The notes: generated by a model not told the origin, from the letters alone. Counted from the first letter of the stretch, positions 25,285 through 36,900 are shown. The stretch: 64,000 nt of DNA from Hetaerina americana (GCA_022747635.1 JAKTNV010000787.1:1-64000); one strand, 5' to 3'. Program-made: numbers and translations.

Positions 25285-25582
25285 CTAATTATTTTTTAGA
25301 CGCTGAGGGTGGCAAGTGGAATTTTTGCTATCTATAACCCTGCAGTTGCTATCCCGTATTGTCCGTGGGAAGAAGGAGTCCTTGAGTCGGCTAGTTCTGG
25401 CATCTATTTCCCGAATTTTATATGCATGATCCAAGCGACCAATGTATGTAGGAGTACAAATAATTTGCGAGACCTCGGTGCTGAAACATGCGGATCTAAA
25501 TTTATTTAATAATTTCAATCTTGCATTGAATCGTCTCTCAGCCAATGATTCCCACCCCAAATCCATGAGCATTTCGGTGAAA
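25285..25582 (-). pseudogene. LINE ORF2 C-terminal remnant, copy 1
   Basis: The frame encodes the tail of a non-LTR retrotransposon polyprotein: LGWESLAERR, then RLKLLNKF, a proline-rich TPTYIGRLDH, and DSFFPRTIRDSN near the end. In many LINE families this region reads L.W..L..RR...RL...YK and SFFPRTI.DWN. Here the usual Trp of DWN is Ser. No frameshift or internal stop interrupts it. Upstream, the frame runs on into the satellite to an ATG at 25644, so the first 20 or so residues of the 119-codon open frame are satellite-derived and not part of the element. With no catalytic domain it cannot be functional by itself. This copy has Cys (TGT) at residue 63 of that frame, where copies 2, 3 and 5 have Arg (CGT). 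Confidence 0.8.
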
Positions 25583-25587
25583 TTTTC
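25583..25587. other. Probable target-site duplication (TTTTC) flanking LINE copy 1
   Basis: TTTTC at 25583-25587 matches TTTTC at 24763-24767 on the other side of the element. Removing one copy and the element restores the normal satellite CACATTTTTCCATG. The low complexity of the T run makes the exact length uncertain (5 bp is the simplest reading). Confidence 0.65.
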
Positions 25588-26841
25588 CATGAAAAGTGCC
25601 AATACCCCCCCCTTTGGGTTATAGGTGAAAATCTCACTCGACACGAATCAAACAAAAATGTTTCCATGGTGTGTATTGTTGTTCATTTTCATCAAATAAA
25701 CAAAATAAAACCCAGAATAAATCATTAAAGACAAGAAATGAGCATAAAAGATGCCTCAGCACAGGTGTTAATGTTAGTAAAAGAGCCCAAATTTCCAAAA
25801 ATATTGCGAAAAACAACAATCTTCCATTATAGAGTGAATGTTTGAGGTGTATAGAAGGCATTTATTTCATTATTTGAAATTTTAATTTTTAACATTTTTC
25901 AATGAAAAGTGCCAATACCCCCCCCCCTTTGGGTTCTAGGTGAAAATCTCAATCGACACGAATCAAACAAAAATGTTTCCATGGTTTGTATTGTTGTTCA
26001 TTTTCTTCAAATAAACAAAATAAAACCCAGAATAAATCATTAAAGACAAGAAATGAGCATAAAAGATGCCTCAGCGCAAGTGTTAATGTTAGTAAAAGAG
26101 CCCAAATTTCCAAAAATATTGCGAAAAACAACAATCTTCCATTATAGAGTGAATGTTTGAGGTGTATAGAAGGCATTTATTTCATTTTTAGAAATTTTAA
26201 TTTTTCACATTTTTCCATGAAAAGTGCCAATACCCCCCCCTTTGGGTTCTAGGTGAAAATCTCACTCGACACGAATCAAAGAAAAATGATTCCATGGTGT
26301 GTATTGTTGTTCATTTTCTTCAAGTAAACAATATAAAACCCAGAATAAATCATTAAAGACAAGAAATGAGCATAAAAGATGCCTCAGCGCAAGTGTTAAT
26401 GTTAGTAAAAGAGCCCAAATTTCCAAAAATATTGCGAAAAACAACAATCTTCCATTATAGAGTGAATGTTTGAGGTGTATAGAAGGCATTTATTTCATTT
26501 TTAGAAATTTTAATTTTTCACATTTTTCCATGAAAAGTGCCAATACCCCCTACTTTGGATTCTAGGTGAAAATCTCACTCGACACGAATCAAAGAAAAAT
26601 GATTCCATGGTGTGTATTGTTGTTCATTTTCTTCAAGTAAACAATATAAAACCCAGAATAAATCATTAAAGACAAGAAATGAGCATAAAAGATGCCTCAG
26701 CGCAAGTGTTAATGTTAGTAAAAGAGCCCAAATTTCCAAAAATATTGCGAAAAACAACAATCTTCCATTATAGAGTGAATGTTTGAGGTGTATAGAAGGC
26801 ATTTATTTCATTTTTAGAAATTTTAATTTTTCACATTTTTC
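25583..26841. repeat. Four satellite monomers between LINE copies 1 and 2
   Basis: Together with the LINE they form a 2,074-bp higher-order unit (815 bp element plus 1,259 bp satellite). The monomers in order are a class B-like monomer with CAGCACAGG, a class C monomer (TCTCAATCG, CATGGTTTG), a class A monomer, and a class A monomer preceded by the unusual CCCCCTACTTTGGATTC tract. Confidence 0.85.
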
Positions 26842-27656
26842 TACATCTACATCTACATCTACATAATACCCCGCAAGCCGCCGCAAGGGCGTGTGGCGGG
26901 GGGTTTTAGGTCACCAACCGTAAAAAAGAAAAATACCACATGCAAAAAAACAACACGGAAAATTACACCCACAGCAGCGCACACACTCATGCAAAAATCC
27001 CTTCATCCAATACTCATGCAAACACATATACCGCAAAACAACTAAAAAACTGCACCCCATGATGCAGCACGAAAGCCATCCTACAACACGGAAGCCAGGA
27101 CACAACAAGCAAGAAATTGAAACATCACTACCACATGAAAATGCACCACGAAACACTCTTCCCCCAAAGAGTCTCTAAATGGCAGGGAATGCGTCCCAAC
27201 GTTGCAGGTAGCAGGAATTTGCCCCCGCGGAGAGGGACGAGGGATTGAAAGGGAAACTTAAAAACAGATGAACAGAACATGAATGAGGTCATTCGGAAAG
27301 AATGGGTTATTATAGCAAAACACATAAGGTTAGTGGAAGAGCATGCATTTAAGTAGAACTAATTATTTTTTAGACGCTGAGGGTGGCAAGTGGAATTTTT
27401 GCTATCTATAACCCTGCAGTTGCTATCCCGTATTGTCCGTGGGAAGAAGGAGTCCTTGAGTCGGCTAGTTCTGGCATCTATTTCCCGAATTTTATATGCA
27501 TGATCCAAGCGACCAATGTATGTAGGAGTACGAATAATTTGCGAGACCTCGGTGCTGAAACATGCGGATCTAAATTTATTTAATAATTTCAATCTTGCAT
27601 TGAATCGTCTCTCAGCCAATGATTCCCACCCCAAATCCATGAGCATTTCGGTGAAA
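26842..27656 (-). mobile_element. 5'-truncated LINE fragment, copy 2
   Basis: Same 815-bp fragment as copy 1, exactly 2,074 bp downstream, with the same satellite junctions and TTTTC duplicate at 27657-27661. It matches copy 1 at the GGTTTTAGG site (T at 26905) and in the six-A run, and its right flank has CAGCACAGG like copy 1. It has G at 27532, as in copies 3 and 5. Identical junctions show that it arose by amplification of the surrounding unit, not by a new insertion. The counterpart is missing from the second large duplication copy. Confidence 0.85.
27359..27656 (-). pseudogene. LINE ORF2 C-terminal remnant, copy 2
   Basis: Same frame as copy 1 but with Arg (CGT) at residue 63 of the 119-codon open frame, probably the ancestral state because copy 1's TGT is a CpG transition. 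It is uninterrupted to TAG at 27359 and includes SFFPRTIRDSN with Ser in place of the usual Trp. It is a non-functional fragment for lack of upstream domains. Confidence 0.78.
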
Positions 27657-28915
27657 TTTTCCATGAAAAGTGCCAATACCCCCCCCTTTGGGTTATAGGT
27701 GAAAATCTCACTCGACACGAATCAAACAAAAATGTTTCCATGGTGTGTATTGTTGTTCATTTTCATCAAATAAACAAAATAAAACCCAGAATAAATCATT
27801 AAAGACAAGAAATGAGCATAAAAGATGCCTCAGCACAGGTGTTAATGTTAGTAAAAGAGCCCAAATTTCCAAAAATATTGCGAAAAACAACAATCTTCCA
27901 TTATAGAGTGAATGTTTGAGGTGTATAGAAGGCATTTATTTCATTATTTGAAATTTTAATTTTTAACATTTTTCAATGAAAAGTGCCAATACCCCCCCCC
28001 CTTTGGGTTCTAGGTGAAAATCTCAATCGACACGAATCAAACAAAAATGTTTCCATGGTTTGTATTGTTGTTCATTTTCTTCAAATAAACAAAATAAAAC
28101 CCAGAATAAATCATTAAAGACAAGAAATGAGCATAAAAGATGCCTCAGCGCAAGTGTTAATGTTAGTAAAAGAGCCCAAATTTCCAAAAATATTGCGAAA
28201 AACAACAATCTTCCATTATAGAGTGAATGTTTGAGGTGTATAGAAGGCATTTATTTCATTTTTAGAAATTTTAATTTTTCACATTTTTCCATGAAAAGTG
28301 CCAATACCCCCCCCTTTGGGTTCTAGGTGAAAATCTCACTCGACACGAATCAAAGAAAAATGATTCCATGGTGTGTATTGTTGTTCATTTTCTTCAAGTA
28401 AACAATATAAAACCCAGAATAAATCATTAAAGACAAGAAATGAGCATAAAAGATGCCTCAGCGCAAGTGTTAATGTTAGTAAAAGAGCCCAAATTTCCAA
28501 AAATATTGCGAAAAACAACAATCTTCCATTATAGAGTGAATGTTTGAGGTGTATAGAAGGCATTTATTTCATTTTTAGAAATTTTAATTTTTCACATTTT
28601 TCCATGAAAAGTGCCAATACCCCCTACTTTGGATTCTAGGTGAAAATCTCACTCGACACGAATCAAAGAAAAATGATTCCATGGTGTGTATTGTTGTTCA
28701 TTTTCTTCAAGTAAACAATATAAAACCCAGAATAATTCATTAAAGACAAGAAATGAGCATAAAAGATGCCTCAGCGCAAGTGTTAATGTTAGTAAAAGAG
28801 CCCAAATTTCCAAAAATATTGCGAAAAACAACAATCTTCCATTATAGAGTGAATGTTTGAGGTGTATAGAAGGCATTTATTTCATTTTTAGAAATTTTAA
28901 TTTTTCACATTTTTC
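27657..28915. repeat. Four satellite monomers between LINE copies 2 and 3
   Basis: Repeats the four-monomer order of 25583-26841 at 2,074-bp spacing, including CAGCACAGG, the class C monomer and the CCCCCTACTTTGG tract. A private change, AATAATTCAT near 28735, is absent from both 26.6 kb and 50.4 kb, so it arose after the units separated. Confidence 0.85.
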
Positions 28916-29731
28916 TACATCTACATCTACATCTACATAATACCCCGCAAGCCGCCGCAAGGGCGTGTGGCGGGGGGTGTTAGGTCACCAACCGTAAAAA
29001 AGAAAAATACCACATGCAAAAAAACAACACGGAAAATTACACCCACAGCAGCGCACACACTCATGCAAAAATCCCTTCATCCAATACTCATGCAAACACA
29101 TATACCGCAAAACAACTAAAAAAACTGCACCCCATGATGCAGCACGAAAGCCATCCTACAACACGGAAGCCAGGACACAACAAGCAAGAAATTGAAACAT
29201 CACTACCACATGAAAATGCACCACGAAACACTCTTCCCCCAAAGAGTCTCTAAATGGCAGGGAATGCGTCCCAACGTTGCAGGTAGCAGGAATTTGCCCC
29301 CGCGGAGAGGGACGAGGGATTGAAAGGGAAACTTAAAAACAGATGAACAGAACATGAATGAGGTCATTCGGAAAGAATGGGTTATTATAGCAAAACACAT
29401 AAGGTTAGTGGAAGAGCATGCATTTAAGTAGAACTAATTATTTTTTAGACGCTGAGGGTGGCAAGTGGAATTTTTGCTATCTATAACCCTGCAGTTGCTA
29501 TCCCGTATTGTCCGTGGGAAGAAGGAGTCCTTGAGTCGGCTAGTTCTGGCATCTATTTCCCGAATTTTATATGCATGATCCAAGCGACCAATGTATGTAG
29601 GAGTACGAATAATTTGCGAGACCTCGGTGCTGAAACATGCGGATCTAAATTTATTTAATAATTTCAATCTTGCATTGAATCGTCTCTCAGCCAATGATTC
29701 CCACCCCAAATCCATGAGCATTTCGGTGAAA
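28916..29731 (-). mobile_element. 5'-truncated LINE fragment, copy 3
   Basis: 816 bp, one longer than copies 1, 2 and 4 because of a seven-A run in the 3' UTR near 29122. It also has G at 28979 (GGTGTTAGG) and G at 29607. Copy 5 shares all three, identifying copies 3 and 5 as partners in the large duplication. TTTTC follows at 29732-29736. The right flank has CAGCGCAGG rather than CAGCACAGG. Confidence 0.85.
29434..29731 (-). pseudogene. LINE ORF2 C-terminal remnant, copy 3
   Basis: Identical in frame and length to copy 2, with Arg at residue 63 and stop TAG at 29434. The extra A that separates this copy lies in the 3' UTR and leaves the frame intact. Confidence 0.78.
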
Positions 29732-32590
29732 TTTTCCATGAAAAGTGCCAATACCCCCCCCTTTGGGTTATAGGTGAAAATCTCACTCGACACGAATCAA
29801 ACAAAAATGTTTCCATGGTGTGTATTGTTGTTCATTTTCATCAAATAAACAAAATAAAACCCAGAATAAATCATTAAAGACAAGAAATGAGCATAAAAGA
29901 TGCCTCAGCGCAGGTGTTAATGTTAGTAAAAGAGCCCAAATTTCCAAAAATATTGCGAAAAACAACAATCTTCCATTATAGAGTGAATGTTTGAGGTGTA
30001 TAGAAGGCATTTATTTCATTATTTGAAATTTTAATTTTTAACATTTTTCAATGAAAAGTGCCAATACCCCCTACTTTGGATTCTAGGTGAAAATCTCACT
30101 CGACACGAATCAAAGAAAAATGATTCCATGGTGTGTATTGTTGTTCATTTTCTTCAAGTAAACAATATAAAACCCAGAATAAATCATTAAAGACAAGAAA
30201 TGAGCATAAAAGATGCCTCAGCGCAAGTGTTAATGTTAGTAAAAGAGCCCAAATTTCCAAAAATATTGCGAAAAACAACAATCTTCCATTATAGAGTGAA
30301 TGTTTGAGGTGTATAGAAGGCATTTATTTCATTTTTAGGAATTTTGATTTTTCACATTTTTCCATGAAAAGTGCCAATACCCCCCCCTTTGGGTTATAGG
30401 TAAAAATCTCACTCGACACGAATCAAACAAAAATGTTTCCATGGTGTGTATTGTTGTTCATTTTCTTCAAGTAAACAATATAAAACCCAGAATAAATCAT
30501 TAAAGACAAGAAATGAGCATAAAAGATGCCTCAGCGCAAGTGTTAATGTTAGTAAAAGAGCCCAAATTTCCAAAAATATTGCGAAAAACAACAATCTTCC
30601 ATTATAGAGTGAATGTTTGAGGTGTATAGAAGGCATTTATTTCATTTTTAGGAATTTTAATTTTTCACATTTTTCCATGAAAAGTGCCAATACCCCCCCC
30701 TTTGGGTTCTAGGTGAAAATCTCACTCGACACGAATCAAAGAAAAATGATTCCATGGTGTGTATTGTTGTTCATTTTCTTCAAGTAAACAATATAAAACC
30801 CAGAATAAATCATTAAAGACAAGAAATGAGCATAAAAGATGCCTCAGCGCAAGTGTTAATGTTAGTAAAAGAGCCCAAATTTCCAAAAATATTGCGAAAA
30901 ACAACAATCTTCCATTATAGAGTGAATGTTTGAGGTGTATAGAAGGCATTTATTTCATTTTTAGAAATTTTAATTTTTCACATTTTTCCATGAAAAGTGC
31001 CAATACCCCCCCTTTGGGTTCTAGGTGAAAATCTCAATCGACACGAATCAAACAAAAATGTTTCCATGCTGTGTATTGTTGTTCATTTTCATCAAATAAA
31101 CAAAATAAAACCCAGAATAAATCATTAAAGACAAGAAATGAGCATAAAAGATGCCTCAGCGCAAGTGTTAATGTTAGTAAAAGAGCCCAAATTTCCAAAA
31201 ATATTGCGAAAAACAACAATCTTCCATTATAGAGTGAATGTTTGAGGTGTATAGAAGGCATTTATTTCATTTTTAGAAATTTTAATTTTTCACATTTTTC
31301 CATGAAAAGTGCCAATACCCCCCCCTTTGGGTTCTAGGTGAAAATCTCACTCGACACGAATCAAACAAAAATGTTTCCATGCTGTGTATTGTTGTTCATT
31401 TTCATCAAATAAACAAAATAAAACCCAGAATAAATCATTAAAGACAAGAAATGAGCATAAAAGATGCCCCAGCGCAAGTGTTAATGTTAGTAAAAGAGCC
31501 CAAATTTCCAAAAATATTGCGAAAAACAACAATCTTCCATTATAGAGTGAATGTTTGAGGTGTATAGAAGGCATTTATTTCATTTTTAGAAATTTTAATT
31601 TTTCACATTTTTCCATGAAAAGTGCCAATACCCCCCCTTTTGGGTTCTAGGTGAAAATCTCACTCGACACGAATCAAACAAAAATGTTTCGATGGTGTGT
31701 ATTAATGTTCATTTTCATCAAATAAACAAAATAAAACCCAGAATAAATCATTAAAGACAAGAAATGAGCATAAAAGATGCCTCAGCGCAAGTGTTAATGT
31801 TAGTAAAAGAGCCCAAATTTCCAAAAATATTGCGAAAAACAACAATCTTCCATTATAGAGTGAATGTTTGAGGTGTATAGAAGGCATTTATTTCATTTTT
31901 AGGAATTTTAATTTTTCACATTTTTCCATGAAAAGTGCCAATACCCCCCCCTTTGGGTTCTAGGTGAAAATCTCTCTCGACACGATTCAAACAAAAATGT
32001 TTCCATGGTGTGTATTGTTGTTCATTTTCATCAAATAAACAAAATAAAACCCAGAATAAATCAATAAAGACAAGAAATGAGCATAAAAGATGCCTCAGCG
32101 CAAGTGTTAATGTTAGTAAAAGAGCCCAAATTTCCAAAAACATTGCGAAAAACAACAATCTTCCATTATAGAGTGAATGTTTGAGGTGTATAGAAGGCAT
32201 TTATTTCATTATTTGAAATTTTAATTTTTAACATTTTTCAATGAAAAGTGCCAATACCCCCCCCCCTTTGGGTTCTAGGTGAAAATCTCAATCGACACAA
32301 TTCAAACAAAAATGTTTCCATGGTTTGTATTGTTGTTCATTTTCTTCAAATAAACAAAATAAAACCCAGAATAAATCATTTAAGACAAGAAATGAGCATA
32401 AAAGATGCCTCAGCGCAAGTGTTAATGTTAGTAAAAGAGCCAAAATTTCCAAAAACATTGCGAAAAACAACAATCTTCCATTATAGAGTGAATGTTTGAG
32501 GTGTATAGAAGGCATTTATTTCATTATTTGAAATTTTAATTTTTCACATTTTTCCATGAAAAGTGCCCATACCCCCCCCTTTGGGTTAAA
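29732..32590. repeat. Satellite monomers between the LINE units and the 1,251-bp higher-order repeat
   Basis: The first monomer is the LINE-flanking type. It joins directly to the CCCCCTACTTTGG-type monomer at about 30061, so two monomers of the usual 2,074-bp order are missing. A class C-type flank (TTTTTAACATTTTTCAATG) meets the CTACTTTGG tract at that point. At 30409-30636 a hybrid monomer joins a class B-like left box (CAAACAAAAATGTTTCC) to a class A right box (CTTCAAGTAAAC). The two monomers at about 30.41-31.03 kb have no counterpart in the second large copy. From 31.6 kb, CGATGG/ATTAATG, TCTCTCTCG and class C monomers introduce the next higher-order repeat. Confidence 0.8.
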
Positions 32591-32591
32591 G

Positions 32592-35500
32592 GTGAAAATC
32601 TCACTCGACACGAATCAAACAAAAATGTTTCCATGGTGTGTATTGTTGTTCATTTTCATCAAATAAACAAAATAAAACCCAGAATAAATCATTAAAGACA
32701 AGAAATGAGCATAAAAGATGCCTCAGCGCAAGTGTTAATGTTAGTAAAAGAGCCCAAATTTCCAAAAACATTGCGAAAAACAACAATCTTCCATTATAGA
32801 GTGAATGTTTGAGGTGTATAGAAGGCATTTATTTCATTTTTAGAAATTTTAATTTTTCACATTTTTCCATGAAAAGTGCCAATACCCCCCCCTTTGGGTT
32901 CTAGGTGAAAATCTCACTCGACACGAATCAAAGAAAAATGATTCCATGGTGTGTATTGTTGTTCATTTTCTTCAAAAAACAATATAAAACCCAGAATAAA
33001 TCATTAAAGACAAGAAATGAGCATAAAAGATGCCTCAGCGCAAGTGTTAATGTTAGTAAAAGAGCCCAAATTTCCAAAAATATTGCGAAAAACAACAATC
33101 TTCCATTATAGAGTGAATGTTTGAGGTGTATAGAAGGCATTTATTTCATTTTTAGAAATTTTAATTTTTCACATTTTTCCATGAAAAGTGCCAATACCCC
33201 CCCTTTTGGGTTCTAGGTGAAAATCTCACTCGACACGAATCAAACAAAAATGTTTCGATGGTGTGTATTAATGTTCATTTTCATCAAATAAACAAAATAA
33301 AACCCAGAATAAATCATTAAAGACAAGAAATGAGCATAAAAGATGCCTCAGCGCAAGTGTTAATGTTAGTAAAAGAGCCCAAATTTCCAAAAATATTGCG
33401 AAAAACAACAATCTTCCATTATAGAGTGAATGTTTGAGGTGTATAGAAGGCATTTATTTCATTATTTGAAATTTTAATTTTTAACATTTTTCAATGAAAA
33501 GTGCCAATACCCCCCCCTTTGGGTTCTAGGTGAAAATCTCAATCGACACGAATCAAACAAAAATGTTTCCATGGTTTGTATTGTTGTTCATTTTCTTCAA
33601 ATAAACAAAATAAAACCCAGAATAAATCATTTAAGACAAGAAATGAGCATAAAAGATGCCTCAGCGCAAGTGTTAATGTTAGTAAAAGAGCCAAAATTTC
33701 CAAAAACATTGCGAAAAACAACAATCTTCCATTATAGAGTGAATGTTTGAGGTGTATCGAAGGCATTTATTTCATTATTTGAAATTTTAATTTTTAACAT
33801 TTTTCCATGAAAAGTGCCCATACCCCCCCCTTTGGGTTAAAGGTGAAAATCTCACTCGACACGAATCAAACAAAAATGTTTCCATGGTGTGTATTGTTGT
33901 TCATTTTCATCAAATAAACAAAATAAAACCCAGAATAAATCATTAAAGACAAGAAATGAGCATAAAAGATGCCTCAGCGCAAGTGTTAATGTTAGTAAAA
34001 GAGCCCAAATTTCCAAAAATATTGCGAAAAACAACAATCTTCCATTATAGAGTGAATGTTTGAGGTGTATAGAAGGCATTTATTTCATTTTTAGAAATTT
34101 TAATTTTTCACATTTTTCCATGAAAAGTGCCAATACCCCCCCCTTTGGGTTCTAGGTGAAAATCTCACTCGACACGAATCAAAGAAAAATGATTCCATGG
34201 TGTGTATTGTTGTTCATTTTCTTCAAAAAACAATATAAAACCCAGAATAAATCATTAAAGACAAGAAATGAGCATAAAAGATGCCTCAGCGCAAGTGTTA
34301 ATGTTAGTAAAAGAGCCCAAATTTCCAAAAATATTGCGAAAAACAACAATCTTCCATTATAGAGTGAATGTTTGAGGTGTATAGAAGGCATTTATTTCAT
34401 TTTTAGAAATTTTAATTTTTCACATTTTTCCATGAAAAGTGCCAATACCCCCCCCTTTGGGTTCTAGGTGAAAATCTCTCTCGACACGATTCAAACAAAA
34501 ATGTTTCCATGGTGTGTATTGTTGTTCATTTTCATCAAATAAACAAAATAAAACCCAGAATAAATCAATAAAGACAAGAAATGAGCATAAAAGATGCCTC
34601 AGCGCAAGTGTTAATGTTAGTAAAAGAGCCCAAATTTCCAAAAACATTGCGAAAAAAAACAATCTTCCATTATAGAGTGAATGTTTGAGGTGTATAGAAG
34701 GCATTTATTTCATTATTTGAAATTTTAATTTTTAACATTTTTCAATGAAAAGTGCCAATACCCCCCCCTTTGGGTTCTAGGTGAAAATCTCAATCGACAC
34801 GAATCAAACAAAAATGTTTCCATGGTTTGTATTGTTGTTCATTTTCTTCAAATAAACAAAAAAAAACCCAGAATAAATCATTTAAGACAAGAAATGAGCA
34901 TAAAAGATGCCTCAGCGCAAGTGTTAATGTTAGTAAAAGAGCCAAAATTTCCAAAAACATTGCGAAAAACAACAATCTTCCATTATAGAGTGAATGTTTG
35001 AGGTGTATAGAAGGCATTTATTTCATTATTTGAAATTTTAATTTTTCACATTTTTCCATGAAAAGTGCCCATACCCCCCCCTTTGGGTTAAAGGTGAAAA
35101 TCTCACTCGACACGAATCAAACAAAAATGTTTCCATGGTGAGTATTGTTGTTCATTTTCATCAAATAAACAAAATAAAACCCAGAATAAATCATTAAAGA
35201 CAAGAAATGAGCATAAAAGATGCCTCAGCGCAAGTGTTAATGTTAGTAAAAGAGCCCAAATTTCCAAAAATATTGCGAAAAACAACAATCTTCCATTATA
35301 GAGTGAATGTTTGAGGTGTATAGAAGGCATTTATTTCATTTTTAGAAATTTTAATTTTTCACATTTTTCCATGAAAAGTGCCAATACCCCCCCCTTTGGG
35401 TTCTAGGTGAAAATCTCACTCGACACGAATCAAAGAAAAATGATTCCATGGTGTGTATTGTTGTTCATTTTCTTCAAAAAACAATATAAAACCCAGAATA

Positions 35501-36900
35501 AATCATTAAAGACAAGAAATGAGCATAAAAGATGCCTCAGCGCAAGTGTTAATGTTAGTAAAAGAGCCCAAATTTCCAAAAATATTGCGAAAAACAACAA
35601 TCTTCCATTATAGAGTGAATGTTTGAGGTGTATAGAAGGCATTTATTTCATTTTTAGAAATTTTAATTTTTCACATTTTTCCATGAAAAGTGCCAATACC
35701 CCCCCTTTTGGGTTCTAGGTGAAAATCTCACTCGACACGAATCAAACAAAAATGTTTCGATGGTGTGTATTAATGTTCATTTTCATCAAATAAACAAAAT
35801 AAAACCCAGAATAAATCATTAAAGACAAGAAATGAGCATAAAAGATGCCTCAGCGCAAGTGTTAATGTTAGTAAAAGAGCCCAAATTTCCAAAAATATTG
35901 CGAAAAACAACAATCTTCCATTATAGAGTGAATGTTTGAGGTGTATAGAAGGCATTTATTTCATTATTTGAAATTTTAATTTTTAACATTTTTCAATGAA
36001 AAGTGCCAATACCCCCCCCTTTGGGTTCTAGGTGAAAATCTCAATCGACACGAATCAAACAAAAATGTTTCCATGGTTTGTATTGTTGTTCATTTTCTTC
36101 AAATAAACAAAATAAAACTCAGAATAAATCATTTAAGACAAGAAATGAGCATAAAAGATGCCTCAGCGCAAGTGTTAATGTTAGTAAAAGAGCCAAAATT
36201 TCCAAAAACATTGCGAAAAACAACAATCTTCCATTATAGAGTGAATGTTTGAGGTGTATAGAAGGCATTTATTTCATTATTTGAAATTTTAATTTTTCAC
36301 ATTTTTCCATGAAAAGTGCCCATACCCCCCCCTTTGGGTTAAAGGTGAAAATCTCACTCGACACGAATCAAACAAAAATGTTTCCATGGTGTGTATTGTT
36401 GTTCATTTTCATCAAATAAACAAAATAAAACCCAGAATAAATCATTAAAGACAAGAAATGAGCATAAAAGATGCCTCAGCGCAAGTGTTAATGTTAGTAA
36501 AAGAGCCCAAATTTCCAAAAATATTGCGAAAAACAACAATCTTCCATTATAGAGTGAATGTTTGAGGTGTATAGAAGGCATTTATTTCATTTTTAGAAAT
36601 TTTAATTTTTCACATTTTTCCATGAAAAGTGCCAATACCCCCCCCTTTGGGTTCTAGGTGAAAATCTCACTCGACACGAATCAAAGAAAAATGATTCCAT
36701 GGTGTGTATTGTTGTTCATTTTCTTCAAAAAACAATATAAAACCCAGAATAAATCATTAAAGACAAGAAATGAGCATAAAAGATGCCTCAGCGCAAGTGT
36801 TAATGTTAGTAAAAGAGCCCAAATTTCCAAAAATATTGCGAAAAACAACAATCTTCCATTATAGAGTGAATGTTTGAGGTGTATAGAAGGCATTTATTTC
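32592..36900. repeat. 1,251-bp four-monomer higher-order repeat, first block (about 3.5 units)
   Basis: Four distinguishable monomers recur in fixed order every 1,251 bp. h1 is flanked by CCCATACC and GGGTTAAAGG (32601, 33852, 35103, 36354). h2 is class A with CTTCAAAAAAC (32914, 34165, 35416, 36667). h3 is either the CGATGG/ATTAATG type (33226, 35728) or the TCTCTCTCG/AATCAATAAAG type (34477). h4 is class C with GAGCCAAAATTTCC and AAAAACATTGCG (33539, 34790, 36041). Because h3 alternates, the true repeat may be eight monomers (about 2.5 kb). The h4 at 36041 carries AAAACTCAG, which puts a stop into the satellite frame. Confidence 0.85.

Larger units (their letters stand above)
24768..25582 (-). 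mobile_element. 5'-truncated LINE (non-LTR retrotransposon) fragment, copy 1
   Basis: These 815 bp do not resemble the satellite. Read on the minus strand, they contain about 98 codons of the C-terminal end of a LINE reverse-transcriptase protein (25582 down to the TAG at 25285), then about 0.5 kb of 3' UTR, a GC-rich nested hairpin and a hexamer tail. The 5' part of the element, including the endonuclease and RT catalytic domains, is missing, as is usual for 5'-truncated LINE insertions. The satellite is interrupted after CACATTTTTC and resumes with TTTTCCATG, giving a probable TTTTC target-site duplication. Clade assignment is uncertain: it is of the CR1/L2/Jockey/I type rather than one I can name. 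Copy-specific bases are A at 25458 and T at 24831, and it has a six-A run near 24970. Confidence 0.85.
10850..35700. repeat. Large tandem segmental duplication of satellite DNA, first copy
   Basis: Rare monomer variants occur here in the same order as at about 36.7-56.4 kb. Examples are the ACCCCTTTGGG plus ATCAAAAAAAC monomer (11092 and 36974), the CGCGAAACAAAG monomer (12350 and 38232), the TGGATTGTTG monomer and the LINE copies. The offset is 25,882 bp at the left, stepping to 25,881, 25,253, 23,741, 21,667, 21,041 and 20,728 as monomers are gained or lost. Where alignable, the copies show only scattered single-base differences, such as a C lost at about 20013 (GAGCCAAATTTCC) and GTTAGTAAAAG at about 13425 against GTTTGTAAAAG at about 39304. 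The left breakpoint lies between about 10850 and 11030, where monomers are identical; the match ends at about 35700. Confidence 0.85.

Noticed and set aside
24768..25582. Bacterial or phage insertion, or a complete gene in the non-satellite segment
   Set aside because: The protein-like part matches only the C-terminal motif region of LINE polyproteins, with a 3' UTR and simple-repeat tail. There is no complete gene structure.
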